Shown here: piece after piece, positions 25,901 to 39,500 of the stretch
Layout of the letters: the number at the start of each line of letters is the position of its first letter
Position numbering within the stretch: the first letter of the stretch is position 1
NCBI GenBank assembly: GCA_030248135.1
Contig: JASANC010004439.1
Location: 20,930-84,929 of the forward strand
Length of the DNA stretch: 64,000 bases
Source: Theristus sp. LFF4_11
Lineage: Eukaryota > Nematoda > Chromadorea > Monhysterida > Xyalidae
Direction of reading: 5' to 3'
The notes under the pieces: generated by a model
Databases searched by the model: none
What the model was told of the DNA's origin: nothing
The model's input: only the letters and a program-made list of their open reading frames with translations
Position numbers and translations under genes: made by a program

Positions 25901-28900
25901 AAGGATAAGTGTCTCACTAATCGCCGAGTGGAGCTTCGTATCAAGACAGTAGTACACGCATTGAATCGCCACATTTTTGCTCGCATATAAGCCGATGCTT
26001 CAACAACTCTAAATTTCGCACACATCACCCAGGCATGACGACGTTTTTCATCGGTTTCGGTCTCCTCGGCGTGCCGCAATTCATGGGCAGAGTCGCCGAG
26101 TACTCGCTAATATTGACGTTCATAGTCGGGGCCGCTGGAAACCTGTTCGGCTGCCTGTGCTTCACAGCGATCACGATTTGGTTGCACGTTCAGAAAGCTA
26201 ACATCACAAGTGCGAAAACGGTCGCAATCGAGCTCGGCGGAGTCTGCAAGGAAACTGGCGAGCTGCTGCAAGCTGGAAACGCCGACGTCGGCACTGTCCA
26301 CCTGCCGAATCGTGAAAAGACGAAATTCTCGTCCGCTATTCTGTCGCTGACGGCACGGAAGAATCACTGTGTCACTTGATCGTTGTTTCAAAAACGAAAC
26401 AGAGTCGCAAATTGACGTTCAATTAAGATCACAATTTTATGCTCTCCTTATGAACCTCGTACAAATTTTGCCAAAGATGGCTTTGGGAATATCATTCAAA
26501 GTTGCTGTGGTGCAACACCCGTACAAAAAATAATAGGATGCAGCATAAAATGAAAAAAAAACGTTGGTCAGGAAGAAACTGTAAATACCCGTCTCTACTT
26601 CAACATTTCCATTAACGAAATTTTGTAAGCAGATTTTTTCAAGCAACTTGTCTACAGGGTGACTCATAAAAACTACAACGATAAAACGGCTCGTTCTCGA
26701 GTTTGGTTCAATGTTTGGGTATGACTTTTGAAATACTGTTCAAGAAATGCTTGCCATTATGTTGAAATTTTATTTGAAAAAAGCCAAGCACACTAGCACA
26801 GCAACCTTTTAAACTTGAAGGTTGGAAATCGTCCGTCACAAACGTACGCACTGGTGATTACTGTCCATTTGCAAGATTTTGCGTTCTTTTTCTGCCCTTT
26901 TCGATTCACTGAAACAGTCGCATTTGCAATTTATCTTTTTTGGTTAAGTCTTTTCAGTATACTCATTTCGTGTCTTTCGGTTGGAAGTGTAAAGTCAAAA
27001 CAAAACTAATGCTAAGAACTGCGCAGCGCCCAAAAAACAATAAAAACGATTCGCAAACATAGTTGACGGTCCGACATTAACACTTGTCACTGCGGATACT
27101 GTAACGGCATAAATAACCAATTCAAAAACTACATTGTGCATGATGCAACCAGTACTGTTTTATTGTTTTGTAGTTTGAGTAAAAACAAATTATCAAGCAC
27201 ATTGCGGTGACATTTCGTGTCTGCACATACGCAAAAAATTGACGTCTCCACATTCAGATGAACTCACAAAACGCTTATCACAAACTTCGAAACAAAGCAA
27301 TTGAAAAAAGATTCTTCAATCATGTTCTTGTTGGTCAATTCTTTAATGTAAACGTTTTTTCCGAAACACAGTAGTTTTACTGACAAACGCAGTCTTGTCG
27401 TCGACACACTACAATTCTGACCAAAACAGCCTCTAAAAAGATGAAGCCGCAAAATGACCAATTCAACCGAAAACAAATAAAGTCTGTCCCAAAAGAGACG
27501 AGCACTGAAGATGACCGTAAAGAGCCGGCAACAACACCTGAGAATCCAGCGAACATTGATATCTTCCAAAGCGACGTAGCGCGCGTGAACATCAGATTTG
27601 CATTCAATCTAGTCGATAACAAGCAACCAGCAGAACCGGTTGGTCAAACTGATAAGAAAGATGAACTCATTCTGCAAGTCCATAATATTACCACGATCGG
27701 CGACAACAAGGACGATAATCAGGTTTGGAATAACACTGCATGTGTTCTACTTTTGAAGATTTTCTAATCTGTGCAGAACACCAACAAGACAGTGTTTCAC
27801 GCAAAGGAGTTTATTCAAGACCGCAACATTTCCGCATTCATTTAAAAATTTCATTTAGAAAATACAATCTCAAGGTCCGACGCAAGGCGAAATCGTCGAA
27901 AAAGACGGTCTCAAAGCATGGTGCGTATTAGCAGCAAGTTTCCTCAGTTGTCTGCTGTTATACGGCATTGGCGATAGCATGGGTGTTTATTTGATTGATA
28001 TGCATCGCGAATTCCGGAAAGCACATGAACACCAGATATTGACGGTCGTTGGGCTGCCGTTCGTGATGACCACGCTTGTTGGTGAGTATACCAAGAGTAC
28101 CAAAGTAAATCAAAGATGAAGAACAAACACCACCAGCCACTCACAGCGCTTAATTGTCACTGACATGACATGCCACTGACAGAACTGATGCACAGAACAT
28201 TTGTCCAAAACAAAATGGATGGTGAAAGCAGATTCTTTCCAAAACTTCGTTGTCGTAATTCCATGTCAGACAGACGAAATGTACGTTTTAAGGCCCACTG
28301 TCCAGTTTCGCGTACGGCATGCTGGGCAGCAGCAAAGCAATCGGTCTTGGTGGATTGATCACTTCAGCGGCACTTTGTCTTCAAGTAAATCAGGTTTTTC
28401 TCGCTTTTGAAGACATTGAAGGAGGAACGATAAGTGGTCGTTGTCCTGTTTTCACCTTTTCTGGTGTGTACGCAGATGTTTCTGCCGCAACTCTGGCAAA
28501 TCGGCGTTGCCCAAAGCTTCGTCGGCGTCGGCTGCGGCGTGCTTGTTGCGCCGCTATTTGCCGCTCAGACCGAGCATTTTCAACGGTTGGTTTGAGGGGA
28601 GCACTTTTTTCTTAATAAAAAACCCTTTCAACATTGTAATATTGGGCAGCACAATCGTCTGCCGTTGCAGCTACAGCCGCGTTGCGCTGGTGTTGGTCAG
28701 TCTGGGCGGCACGTTGGGCTTGGTGGTGCTGTCGCCGGTGAACACAGTACTGATCGAGGCGTACAACTGGCGTGCAGCGATGCTTTTACTCGGCGCGATT
28801 GCACTGAACCAAATACCGCTTGGCCTCATCATAACGCCGAACGTCTCCAATAAACGAGCTGGTCGCAGTTCTTCGACATCTGCCGATTCCGGCGGTGACC

Positions 28901-31900
28901 ACCACGCCATCAAGGACTTGTTCGATTGCGAGCTAGCTGCGAGTGCGACGTTCATCATGATGACCGCGAGCACTGTACTGTTCTTTGCGGCACTCGTCAC
29001 AATGCTGAGCTTGTTGCCGTCGCTGGTCGTGTTACACGGTTTGGATAAGGTGACAAAGGCGTTTTCTCGTTGTTTGCCTGCCATGTTTATCATCGCAAAT
29101 CCAAAGTATCCTGTTATGTAGATCGATGGCGCGTCGCTGCTTTCGATCACCGGCGTTTGCTCATTTGGCGGAACCATAGCAACCGTTGTCTTAACTGCAG
29201 TGACGCCTGTAACCGGCACCGCACTGACCGGTATACGTACTATTGTACCCTTTTTCAACATTTCATCATCGCATCACTGTTTCGACCTCAATGTGCTGAT
29301 GTAACAAGAAGTAGGGGGCAAAAACAAATTTCGGATTAAATTTTTTTCACGCTAGCTGTAACAAGCTGTGCGCACTCGTATTCGGAGCTCATTATTACAC
29401 TTGAACGGTTTCACTGTGTTTAGCGGTCGGTGAAGCTTCTTGTGGCGCAGCAATGCTGTTGTTGGTGTTCTGTCGATCATTCACCACGTTCGCCGTCACG
29501 TGCGCTCTGTTTGGCTTCGGCGAGGGCGTCGCCACTTCCATTCTGCCCGTTATGTACGTCGAGCTGTTCGGTGAACGTCGTCTACATCGTGCATATGGTT
29601 CGTGTGTTCAAGAGCTGCGGTTTTTTTGTTGGCTCCACTGTTGTTGTGTACACGTAAAAACCAGACCAGTTCATGAAATCTGCCGCGCAACTCAGAAGCA
29701 GCATGAAGTCACTCTTTGTTCGGCCAACACAAAATCAGTCGACGGCGTGTTGTTCGTTTTGTGTTATATCATGAGTTTTTTTTTGACCGATTGATGGACG
29801 ACTGGTTAGAACATGTACACCAACGGAAAGCTGACCGTTTGTCGACTAATCGACACCGAACTGATGGGTTCAGCAAAACTCTTTTCGCAGGAATGTCATT
29901 CTTTGTCGTTGGCGTTTGCCTGTTGGCCGTGCCGCAGCTGACGGGTCGAGTCGCCGAACACTCACTAATCACGGCGTTCATTCTTGGCGCAGCTGGCAAC
30001 CTGATCGGCAGCCTGCTGATCGCAACAGTCGCGATAAGGTTGCACGTTCGTAAACTGAAGACAGTGGTAGACGAACAGAGAATCAAGAACAAAGAACCGG
30101 TCCAAAGAATCGAATTCAGTGAAGCGTTCAAAAAATGGTGTCAAAAGTGGCGAACTCCGACAACAGAATCGTAAAACGACAAAGGTTTTTTATTGCGTGT
30201 TTGCGTCGTTTCACTGGTCGTTGCCCGAATTTTTAGCTTTTTTTCTAAATTTCACAGATCGGCAATCTTCCCCCTTATTTTTATGAATCTAATGGTGTCG
30301 CGTTCACGTATTAAAAAACCGAATTTTTAGCTTTTATCTAAATTTGATAGATAGGCGATCTTCCTTCTCATTTTTATAAATCTAATGGTGTCGCGTTCAC
30401 GTATTACGTTGCCTGTCATAATTGTCTCCAATAATTCCTACTGGTGTTAAAAATCCCAAGTTACATTCGACGTTCATGGTTATTAGTCTTTTTCGGCACC
30501 AGGTGTCCCGGTTTATTTTGGATTAGCTAAAGTAAAAGTAAACGATACGATTAAACGATCAACATTGATCTTAGTTGTCGTTCAACATTTCCGCCACTGC
30601 GGAAAGGTATCACACCAATGACCAGGCTCGCTCGGACGCAGGTGCAGTGCAACCTAGCGCTCGAAAATTATGATTCGCAACCCTAGGTTTTTTTTTCAAA
30701 AAGTCGGTTCTGCAATTTGCAGAAATTTGGTAAAAAATTTCTGCAAATGAAATTTGGTTTCTGCAAATTTCAAAAACATGACGAAAATAGTTTTTGTGCT
30801 TGTTTAATGTCATTTTTTTTCGTTCTGAGCATCATTTCTTAACGATGCTCAGAGTTGCAATTGCCAATTGCATCGTTTTACCGCAGAATTTTTTAAAGAT
30901 TCAGAAAAAAAACACCAAAACCAAACCAGATTGCCAAACCAAACAAATCACCAATCATTCGTTTCAAATCATTCAACCCAACACCAACACAATCAATATC
31001 AAATGAGAACCCTCATTGCTCAAATTTCGCAATCAAAGCGATGGGCTTCGATCGGTTCGACGTTCTCAAAGGTGCAAAGGTGTACGGTTTGATTTTGTAT
31101 CGCCTCTTTGTTTTCATCCCCAGATACTGCATGCTTGCCTGCAGTTATACCCGGACCAGGGAATTGAATTCGTTCGCATTTGAATCGTTTCCATTCGTCA
31201 GCGATACTGCCCTTGCCCGGCAAAATTGATGAATAAAACAAGTGCAGATATGGCAGATCGGCATTTCCGTACGCTAGCAGCTGTTCAGATCCATCTCAGA
31301 CGGTAGAATATTTTGGCAGCCTTGAGAACACTGTGCGCATCTTCGAATAGGTTGCTGAGATTCTCGACCAGCTCGACGACAAACTTGTGCACCGTACCTC
31401 CGCCAATGTCTTATTTTTGCATCTTCTGTTGTGTCGATGATGGATCACTTCATTCTAATTCCAAACAGAAAACCTAACAGCAAACAATAATTTTCGATTT
31501 GATCTGAGTCTGTTTTATTTTTCGAATTTGAAATACTCCGATTTTATTATTTACGAAGGCAAAACAAAACGCCAATCATAGCGCTACAGCAACCGCCGAA
31601 ACAGCTGCTTTGACAAAAAAAAACTTGAAAATTCTTCCATGTTGATGTGAAACTTCAGTCCAGCGCTAAACACAAAATGAATATTGCAGAACCAAAGTTT
31701 GTATGCAAATCTGTTTCTGCAATTTGCAGAAATCTGCTAAAAAATTTCTGCAAACGGTCCAAAATTTCTGCAAAAAACCGACGTTTTTCTGCAAAAAAAA
31801 CCAGTTCGCAACGCACTGTTTCTGATCAGCTTTGACACTTTTGAACGATTTTTGGAACAAAACATGCTCGCTGATTGGCTGGCTAGACTACACTCGGAAC

Positions 31901-33486
31901 TCCAGTAAACGGACGGTTGACTGGTGATCACGTGATGCATGCTTCCGGTGCAGGCACTACTGCAACGGTGGAGTCTGTGCTGCACAAAAAGCACATACAT
32001 CGTGCGATCGCCAACCAATCAGCTGATTGCCTACAATTTAGAGTTTGACTGCGGATATTGTTCACCGATCATTCAAAGCGCACACGGGGTGTGCTGTTGC
32101 GTGTGTGTGACCGCGCAATTGGCGGTCGCCCAAATCAACCGAGGCCAAAAGCACACGATATCGAATTGCCGCAGCCGTTCACCAAACACAAAAACATTCG
32201 ATTCAACAGCACGTCTCACCCGAAAAACACAAAACTCAGAAAAAAATCTCACCTCCTGCGTTCGCGTTCTCGACCGCGGCTCTCTCGTGGCACTCGAAAG
32301 ACCGCCGCTTCGTCCCGCTCGGTCACTGGTCGAGATGTTGTCACGGCTTTGCGGCTGGTGGTGGTGGTACACCTCGCGGCTGAAACGGTCCAGCGGCACC
32401 GGCCCGCTGGACGGGGGGCCGAGCGCTAAAAGCGGTCCGAGATCGTCCTGAGCACGACGCGAATAATCGCGCGAGTCGCGTCCTTCTCGTTGCCTGCCGC
32501 GCGGGCGGCCATCAACATTTCTCGCATCCAAGACGTCTTCTCTGCTACCACCGTAGCCGCGGTCGCCTCGTGACGTGCGTTCGCGTCGAGACCCACCGGT
32601 GGTACGATCGCGGCTCCGGTCGCCGCCGCGCCGGCGTCCGTCGCGGTCGGACGAGATGAGCGGCTGCCGGGCCGCCGCCGTTCCGGGCTGGTTTTGTTGC
32701 AGTCTCGATGCGGGCTGTTGTTGTTTCGCGCTCTGGAGAAAGGATATGGACGAAAAGTAAAGCACGAATTGGCACATCCGTTAATCACGTCACGTCCACG
32801 CATGGCAACTCCGCAGGCAAGAGTGGCTGCGCATTTGAATTGGGCATGCAGGTTGGTCGGTTGTGCACAGACGGATTCAGTGAGAAAAAACGTGCACTTC
32901 GTTTCTTCGATTGACGCAACCGGATCAGTTTTTCTGTTTGACAATGTCAGTCAGCAAAAAAAACAACTTCAAAAATCCTCACGTCATTCGGTGCGTGTTT
33001 GTTTCATCCTTACTTCACTCACCTCACTTTGTTGTTTCTCATTCGCTCGCGCACGTTTGTTGGCCTGTTTACCCGCGTTGCCCTTTGCGCCCGCGCTGTC
33101 ACCGTCTGGCTGGCCGGCTTCATCCGCTTGGCGTTTCTTCAGCTGCTTTTCGGCTACGGCCTAAAAAGGTATGACCTATTTTTTCAAACGTGTCTCACTG
33201 AAATGACGCCATGTGCCGCCAAACATGCGCGCTTGCCGTTCACAGCATTTTAGTGACTTTGACAAACGGGCGTTTTAAAGCAAATGACGTCATTTTAGTC
33301 CGGACACGTTTGAATAAATCCACCATAGCATTTGTTGTTGTGTCGGGTGTCGTTTTGTCGCCATATGAGTTGTTGCGGTTAAAAATCGCACAACTCAGCG
33401 CGCCGATTCAGATTGGGTAGATCGACTGTAACCACCAGAAAACATGCTAAATTGAAGTGGAACACACTGAAGAAAAACTGACTCGA

Positions 33487-33554
<68 letters not shown>

Positions 33555-36500
33555 TGGACTAACCACAGTGTGCATGCCGCTCCTCAGATGTTGATTGTAG
33601 GCCGAGTGGTTGTTCACACCGAGATTCACGTTGCAAACCTGGATTCAAACCAAAAAGTAAAAAACTGAAATGAAAATGAAGAAAATGAAATGTTTCGATC
33701 AGAGGTGTGCACGCCAGACAATTCTAGCCTGTCCCGGGTCGGGTTGCTGCGCGACGTCGACCCCACCACATTTTTTCCCGCAAATTTTGTGTCCCACAGA
33801 ACTGACCTCTCAAAAACACGGCTACACTGCATCTGACTGTATGCTGTGTGCTTGCAAAAGTTCTGAGGCGAAGAGTCCTTGCAAAAGGAACGTTCTGAGA
33901 TTCAAAACAACACAGCAGCTTGCATCTCCTGGGTGATCTTTGAACATGCCCGAGTGAAAAAATAAATAGACACTGGGGGCAGACTTCGCGAAGCGAAGAA
34001 AAATTTTGATAGTTGCTCCGCAAAATACCTTTTTTGATGAACAATTTTTTATGATTTCTGCAGTTTGACTGAAAGTTCTACGATGCAATTGTAGGTTTCC
34101 AAAAACCGGATACAAATGGCCAAAAAGATGCAAATTGCACCCATCTGGAAGAAAAAACATGGCAGTAAACCACGAATGGACAGACAAACAAGAACAAAAC
34201 TGCTTGAAACTACTTTGCCTTTGAAATTAAATGAAAAATGGTGAATTGTAAAGTCTTCGCGCAGCGAAGAAAATTTTCAAAAAATAGGTTCTGAGATCGC
34301 ATTTTACCTTACGATTTTTGAATGTCATCCAAAGTATGTCTGCGTCTATGACACCCATTCAAATTAAAAAAAAACACATGTTCAGAAATGGAGCGAACAA
34401 AAAGCTATTTGGACGTGATCGTTGATACGGTTAAAACAACGAAAATATTGTTACATTGAATTGAACCGTTGTCAACAAAACACTGAACATTCTAAAAAAC
34501 GAACGATGAATTCATGACTATTGCATGATTGCCATTGTCAAACGAAACATAAGGTGTCCGTCCATGGCTTGCGCCGCTAAAAAATTTCGGATCTTGGGAC
34601 AAATTTACGTGAAAACATTCTTTTGAAGTCCTCAAAAATTGAGAGAAACGGAAAAAGCGACGCAAACGACCGATTTTTTGCGGTATCCAAAACTATTTTG
34701 CGTCATTGGCGCACGATTTCGCGTCAAAAAACCCTGGTTATCTGTACCACTGTAAAGGCGCGTTTAGCAATTAGATTTTCGTGCGTACGCACGGAGACAG
34801 AACTTAAAAAATGGCTACGCGAATTAGAATTTCGCACGCATGACTGTCGTTCGCACGTAACGACTGTTTTGCGCGCATGATTTCGAACGTTGTCCGTGCG
34901 CACGCAAAAAAACTTGTGCCCACGCGAATTAGAATTTCGTGCGTGTGACTTACGTGTATCCGACACGACTGTTTTGCGCACGGGATTTAGAACGACTGTT
35001 TGTCCGTGCGTAAAAAGACAAATGCGCACGCGAATTAGAATTTCTTGCGCACGACTGTCCGACGACTTTTTGCTGCTGGCAGCAAAAAGTCGTTCGACGG
35101 ATGTGCGGAAAAGTTCATATTTTCCAGTGTCTGTTAATTTTAAGTTGAAAATCAAGGTATATTAGATGTTGGGGCAACGGGAAAAAAATGCTCAGTTTTA
35201 TTTGGTGGGTCTACTTGCCTGTTTTGAAAAGAAAGAAAACTGAAATCTACTGGAAACTGTTGTTTTTCGTTGTTTGTTTGTTTGTTTGTTTGTTTGTTTG
35301 TTTGTTTGTTTGTTTGTTTGTTTGTTTGTTTGTTTGTTTGTTTGTTTGTTTGTTTGTTTGTTTGTTTGTTTGTTTGTTTGTTTGTTTGTTTGTTTGTTTG
35401 TTTGTTTGTTTGTTTGTTTGTTTGTTTGTTTGTTTGTTTGCTTGCTTGCTGGTTTCGGAGAAGGGGGCTGCTGGCTCCAAAAAAGCAAAACAGCTTCGAT
35501 CAGCTTCTCTATCACCTGCGCTTCGTCGAGCGAACTGATCGGCGTCGGCGGAGATTTTGGGTCAGCATTTTCCATTTTTGAAAGATCCAAATCAAAATTT
35601 GTTCAAATTCAGTTTGTATATACCAAAACTGAAAGAATTTAGATTTTTACATGCGCTTCTTGAGAACACATGTGATAAAAATGCGACGACAAACTGAATG
35701 CAAAATGGGGAAGAGGGTAGGGGAAGGGGAGGGAATGCAAGGGAGATGACCACTAAAAAATAAAATTTGTCAATTCCCGTTTTCAAATTTGCTAGGGCAG
35801 ACATTTGCATTTTTGTCCGCAACAGAACGGACTATTTTTGGTCACGGCATTTAGAACGACAGTCGTATGACGGATGCTACACGTTTTCTAATTCCCGTAC
35901 GCAAGCTTGTCCGTCCGCACGTTCGGACATACCACACAACTTTTTGCCCACGCGAATTAGTTTTCCGTATGTATGCACGACACTTCAGTCGTTCTAAATG
36001 CGGTGCGCAGTTTTCAGTTTTGTCGTGTGGCGTAAACGAAACGACTGTTTTGCGCCCCGCATTTAGAACGACGTGCGTTCCGTGCGTACGTAAGAAAAAC
36101 GAATTGCTAAACGCGCCTTTAATGTGCATATTGCGCAGCGCGATTTCAAATACAAATACATTACAGCCTACAAAAGTAGCAAGACACGTACTTTTGAATA
36201 TTTGTTTTAGTCAGTCAACTGAAATGTTCGAATTTTTAACTTTTTATTTCATATAAATTTTAATTTCGTTTGTGAATATTTTGTCTCTTCCATCCGAGGC
36301 GCTGCGCGACGTAGCCCCTCAGGCGCTGCGCGACGCGCGACGCTAGCCTGTCCCGGGACACCCTAGGAACACCCTATGCACATCTCTGGTTTCGATGAGC
36401 AATCGAAAGAACATTTATCAGTTGAAAAAATGCGTTTCCGTCGAACATTAATCTGGCCGTACTGGAGCAAGCCGGAGACGTGCGAGCTAATAAGAATAAA

Positions 36501-39500
36501 CTGAGAAAAAAAACGTTAAACGAACAGACTGACGCAACCCCCTCCCATCCCCCGGGGGGGGGGGTGGGTGGTCCTACCGTGCAGTAGTGCAACGTTCCTT
36601 TCTCGGCCCACGGCGACCGTGCCTGTCGCGTTTGGTGCTCGTTCGAAAGCTGATGATTGATCAAATCGATCACATTCGCCAGCGCCGTGTCGCCCGCGCT
36701 CGTCGTACAGACGCGACACGCGATCGCCGGCTTGTTGTGCTCGGTGAAATGGTAGAGGCTGCGCGCCAACGCGCCGAATTCGTCTGAGCACACATTTGAG
36801 GTGAACTGAGCCGGAATTGATTTGGTGGTTGCGGGCGTTTGGGTTACGGGCAACAGTTCATGCTGACGTATGCGGACGGACGTTTACGGCACGTCTTCAT
36901 GGACGGTAACATGGAATAAACGCCATACCCCTGCCGTGACGTGACGTGACTAGTCGTGCAGCATATACACACACAATGAATGGGCGTTAGAAACTCAGTA
37001 CAGATCACAATTCAGTGCGTTTTTCTCAGTTGCAACTGCCAAGTGATCTTTCTCCACGTTCAGCAACACAGAGGCACGCTGATTGGCTGATTGACTATTG
37101 GCATCGGAAATGCATCCAAGCAGAATTTCCGCATGCAATGGTGAGTGAAGTGCAGCTTGAATTTTTGAAAAAAAAACTACAAAGATGCAAAACTTGAAAC
37201 ACGACACAAAGTAAACCGGAGTAAACTACAAAGTCAAACAACGGTTTCACCAAATAAAAAAAAGACGCAGTTGCCTGCTAGACCAACCAGGCCGCAACGA
37301 CGGTGGTATTGCAAGATTGCACGTGTGCTCCAGACGTTTCAAGTGCCTGTCGAATTGGTTCCTCGTGTTGAACTGCACGTTGCACAGAGTGCAGCGGAAT
37401 TTGTCGTCTGCTGAAACAAGGTGGAAGTTCATCTGAGTCTGTTTCTGCTAACTTCCGTTTCCAGCACACGCTGCTTGGCTGTTGCGCCGCAGCCATAACA
37501 CGTGCAAAATAGAAACGAAACACCCGACAGAATTCCAGCTCACGAATCAACCGAATTCCATGAAGGCGGTTGATTATCTGCATTCCCGGCTGGCCAACAT
37601 CACCGACGCATAAACGAGCGCATATAAGACAACATCAGCGATGTGTGCCGCCCGCGAAACGGCAAACAGAACATACCGCTCGTGGCCTGGTGGTAGCCTG
37701 GTCGGCTCTTGTCTGTGCATGCGGGGGATCGAGCCCCGCCGAGGGGTGTATACAAGCACTTGACAGAGAACGCTGGATGGGCACCCCACTCGCCGGCGTT
37801 CTGTGCGCATTTCTGGGTTCAGCCCCGGCTTAAACCCCATCGCCTAAAATGCCCCACAACAACGACAAAGAACCAGAGCTGCCGTGCCCGAACGCACTGG
37901 TTTTCTCGAGGCAGGTCAGCGCGCCAGCGCTCGTTTCGCCGCCGCCACTCGGCGCCGTCATGTCCAACAGCGGCGTCTCTTCGTCCGCCTCTGTTGGCGG
38001 CATTCGCGAGTCTGTCGTGTTTTGTTGATTGCGCGGCGCAACAGTTTCGCTCGAGCGTTCAGTTGAAGATTGTGGTGGTAGTGGTCGATAGGGCGGCCGT
38101 GGCGGTTGCGGAGGTGACTCCTGCTGAGCTTGTCGCTGTTGCTGGCGTTGTTGTGTCTGTGATGCCGGTTGTTGTTGCTGTTGTTGTTGTTGTTGTGGTT
38201 GTGGTTGTGGTTGTTGCTGTGGTTGTTGTTGTTGTTGTTGTTGCTGCTGTTGTGGTTGTTGCTGTTGTTGTGGTTGTTGTTGTGGTTGTTGCTGTGGTTG
38301 TTGTGGTTGTTGCTGTTGTTGTTGCTGTTGTTGTGGTTGTTGCTGTGGTTGTTGTTGTGGTTGTTGCTGTTGTTGTTGCTGTGGTTGTTGTGGTTGTTGC
38401 TGTTGTTGTGGTTGTTGTTGTGGTTGTTGCTGTTGTTGTGGTTGTTGTGGTTGTTGCTGTTGTGGTTGCTGCTTCTCTTGTTTTTGCTGTTTTTGTGGTT
38501 GTGGCGCCCGATCTTCACGTGTTGGTGGCTGGAAGCAGCAAAACAAACGGACAGAGTAAACAAAATGTAAAAGAACGAACACGAACTCTCCCAATGTTTC
38601 AGAAGACACAGAACTTCCGCACAGTTCTGTCTCAGATGTTAAATGGCACTGCAATGCAACGTTGTGCTTGCAACCTGTTTAAACATAAAAAAAAACTTAA
38701 GAACTCTAACCGAGCATCACGATTAGCTGCATCGTTCATGCTGGTGTCATGGCCTTTCAGCGCATTCATACCCAGCAAATCAGCAACGCCACAGTAAAAA
38801 AAAATACTGGTTCAACTTTAGATTTAAAAACACGTTACCATCAGCCGTAGCGGTTGCCAAGTGACTGGTATAAACGGGCGTTTCACCAAGATGGCGCTTT
38901 GAAATTCCAATTTGCCACTATTCAGCTGTTCTTTCGGTGCCCACGCAAATTTAGCAGCGTCTGCGGACGCTTTGTACTCGATGAATGCCTGAAAAGAAGC
39001 TGTGAAAAGTCCGGTACTATCAAAACGGGCAAGGAGGACAACAATCGACAGTCTCTACAGTCGAGGTTCTCACTTATGGGGAATCAGTTGATTGGCTGGT
39101 GATCGATCGCGTGCATGCACGCTTGCTGTGCAAACCAAACTCCGCCCCATGCCTGCACAGAAAGCATGTATGCACGTGATCGCCAACCATTCAGCCGATT
39201 CCCTATAATAATTCCGACCGCCCACCCACCGTGCAACGGTCTTTGAACGTCGCTGCAGCGACCGTGCCGAATGCGCCGGCGAATTCCACAAGATCCTGAT
39301 TCAGTTGATTCTTTTGAACAGCGAACGATGCTGTATCCATGGTCGTCTTCGCCAAGTGCACCTTTACGACGAATGATTCACGTCCACGCGGCTGTGACGA
39401 GCTCGATTGCGGGTCTTTCGGCGCGGCCTTTCGCGGATTCTGCTGCGCGTTTTGCTCGGCGGTCTTTTGAGGGGTTTTCAGAGCCGATTTTTGCGGCTTT

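Noticed and set aside
25299..26032. Missing exon in transporter A between the GQGTVC and GMTTFF exons
   Set aside because: Phases 1/1 join directly, and the joined sequence matches the family pattern; copy B has the same arrangement.
33488..33553. CRISPR-like or coding repeat
   Set aside because: Plain intronic trinucleotide array.
35447..35590. Minus-strand frame MENADPKSPPTPISS... running into (QTNK)n
   Set aside because: It lies inside the TA-flanked element, and the A5-S5 join completes the split finger without it. The QTNK part is the microsatellite read through.
37958..38563. Poly-N/H protein frame
   Set aside because: Shadow of the poly-Q exon; flanking phases and the P-rich/SIM end support the Q frame.
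37709..38797. Plus-strand 362-codon valine-rich frame
   Set aside because: Mirror of the CAA/CAG array; no family resemblance.
38712..38800. Extra giant-gene exon CGVADLLGMNALKGHD...
   Set aside because: Open and followed by a GTTAGA donor, but the only acceptor puts it out of phase with both neighbours, while the 38887 to 38528 join works without it. A one-base homopolymer error could rescue it, so it is not fully excluded.
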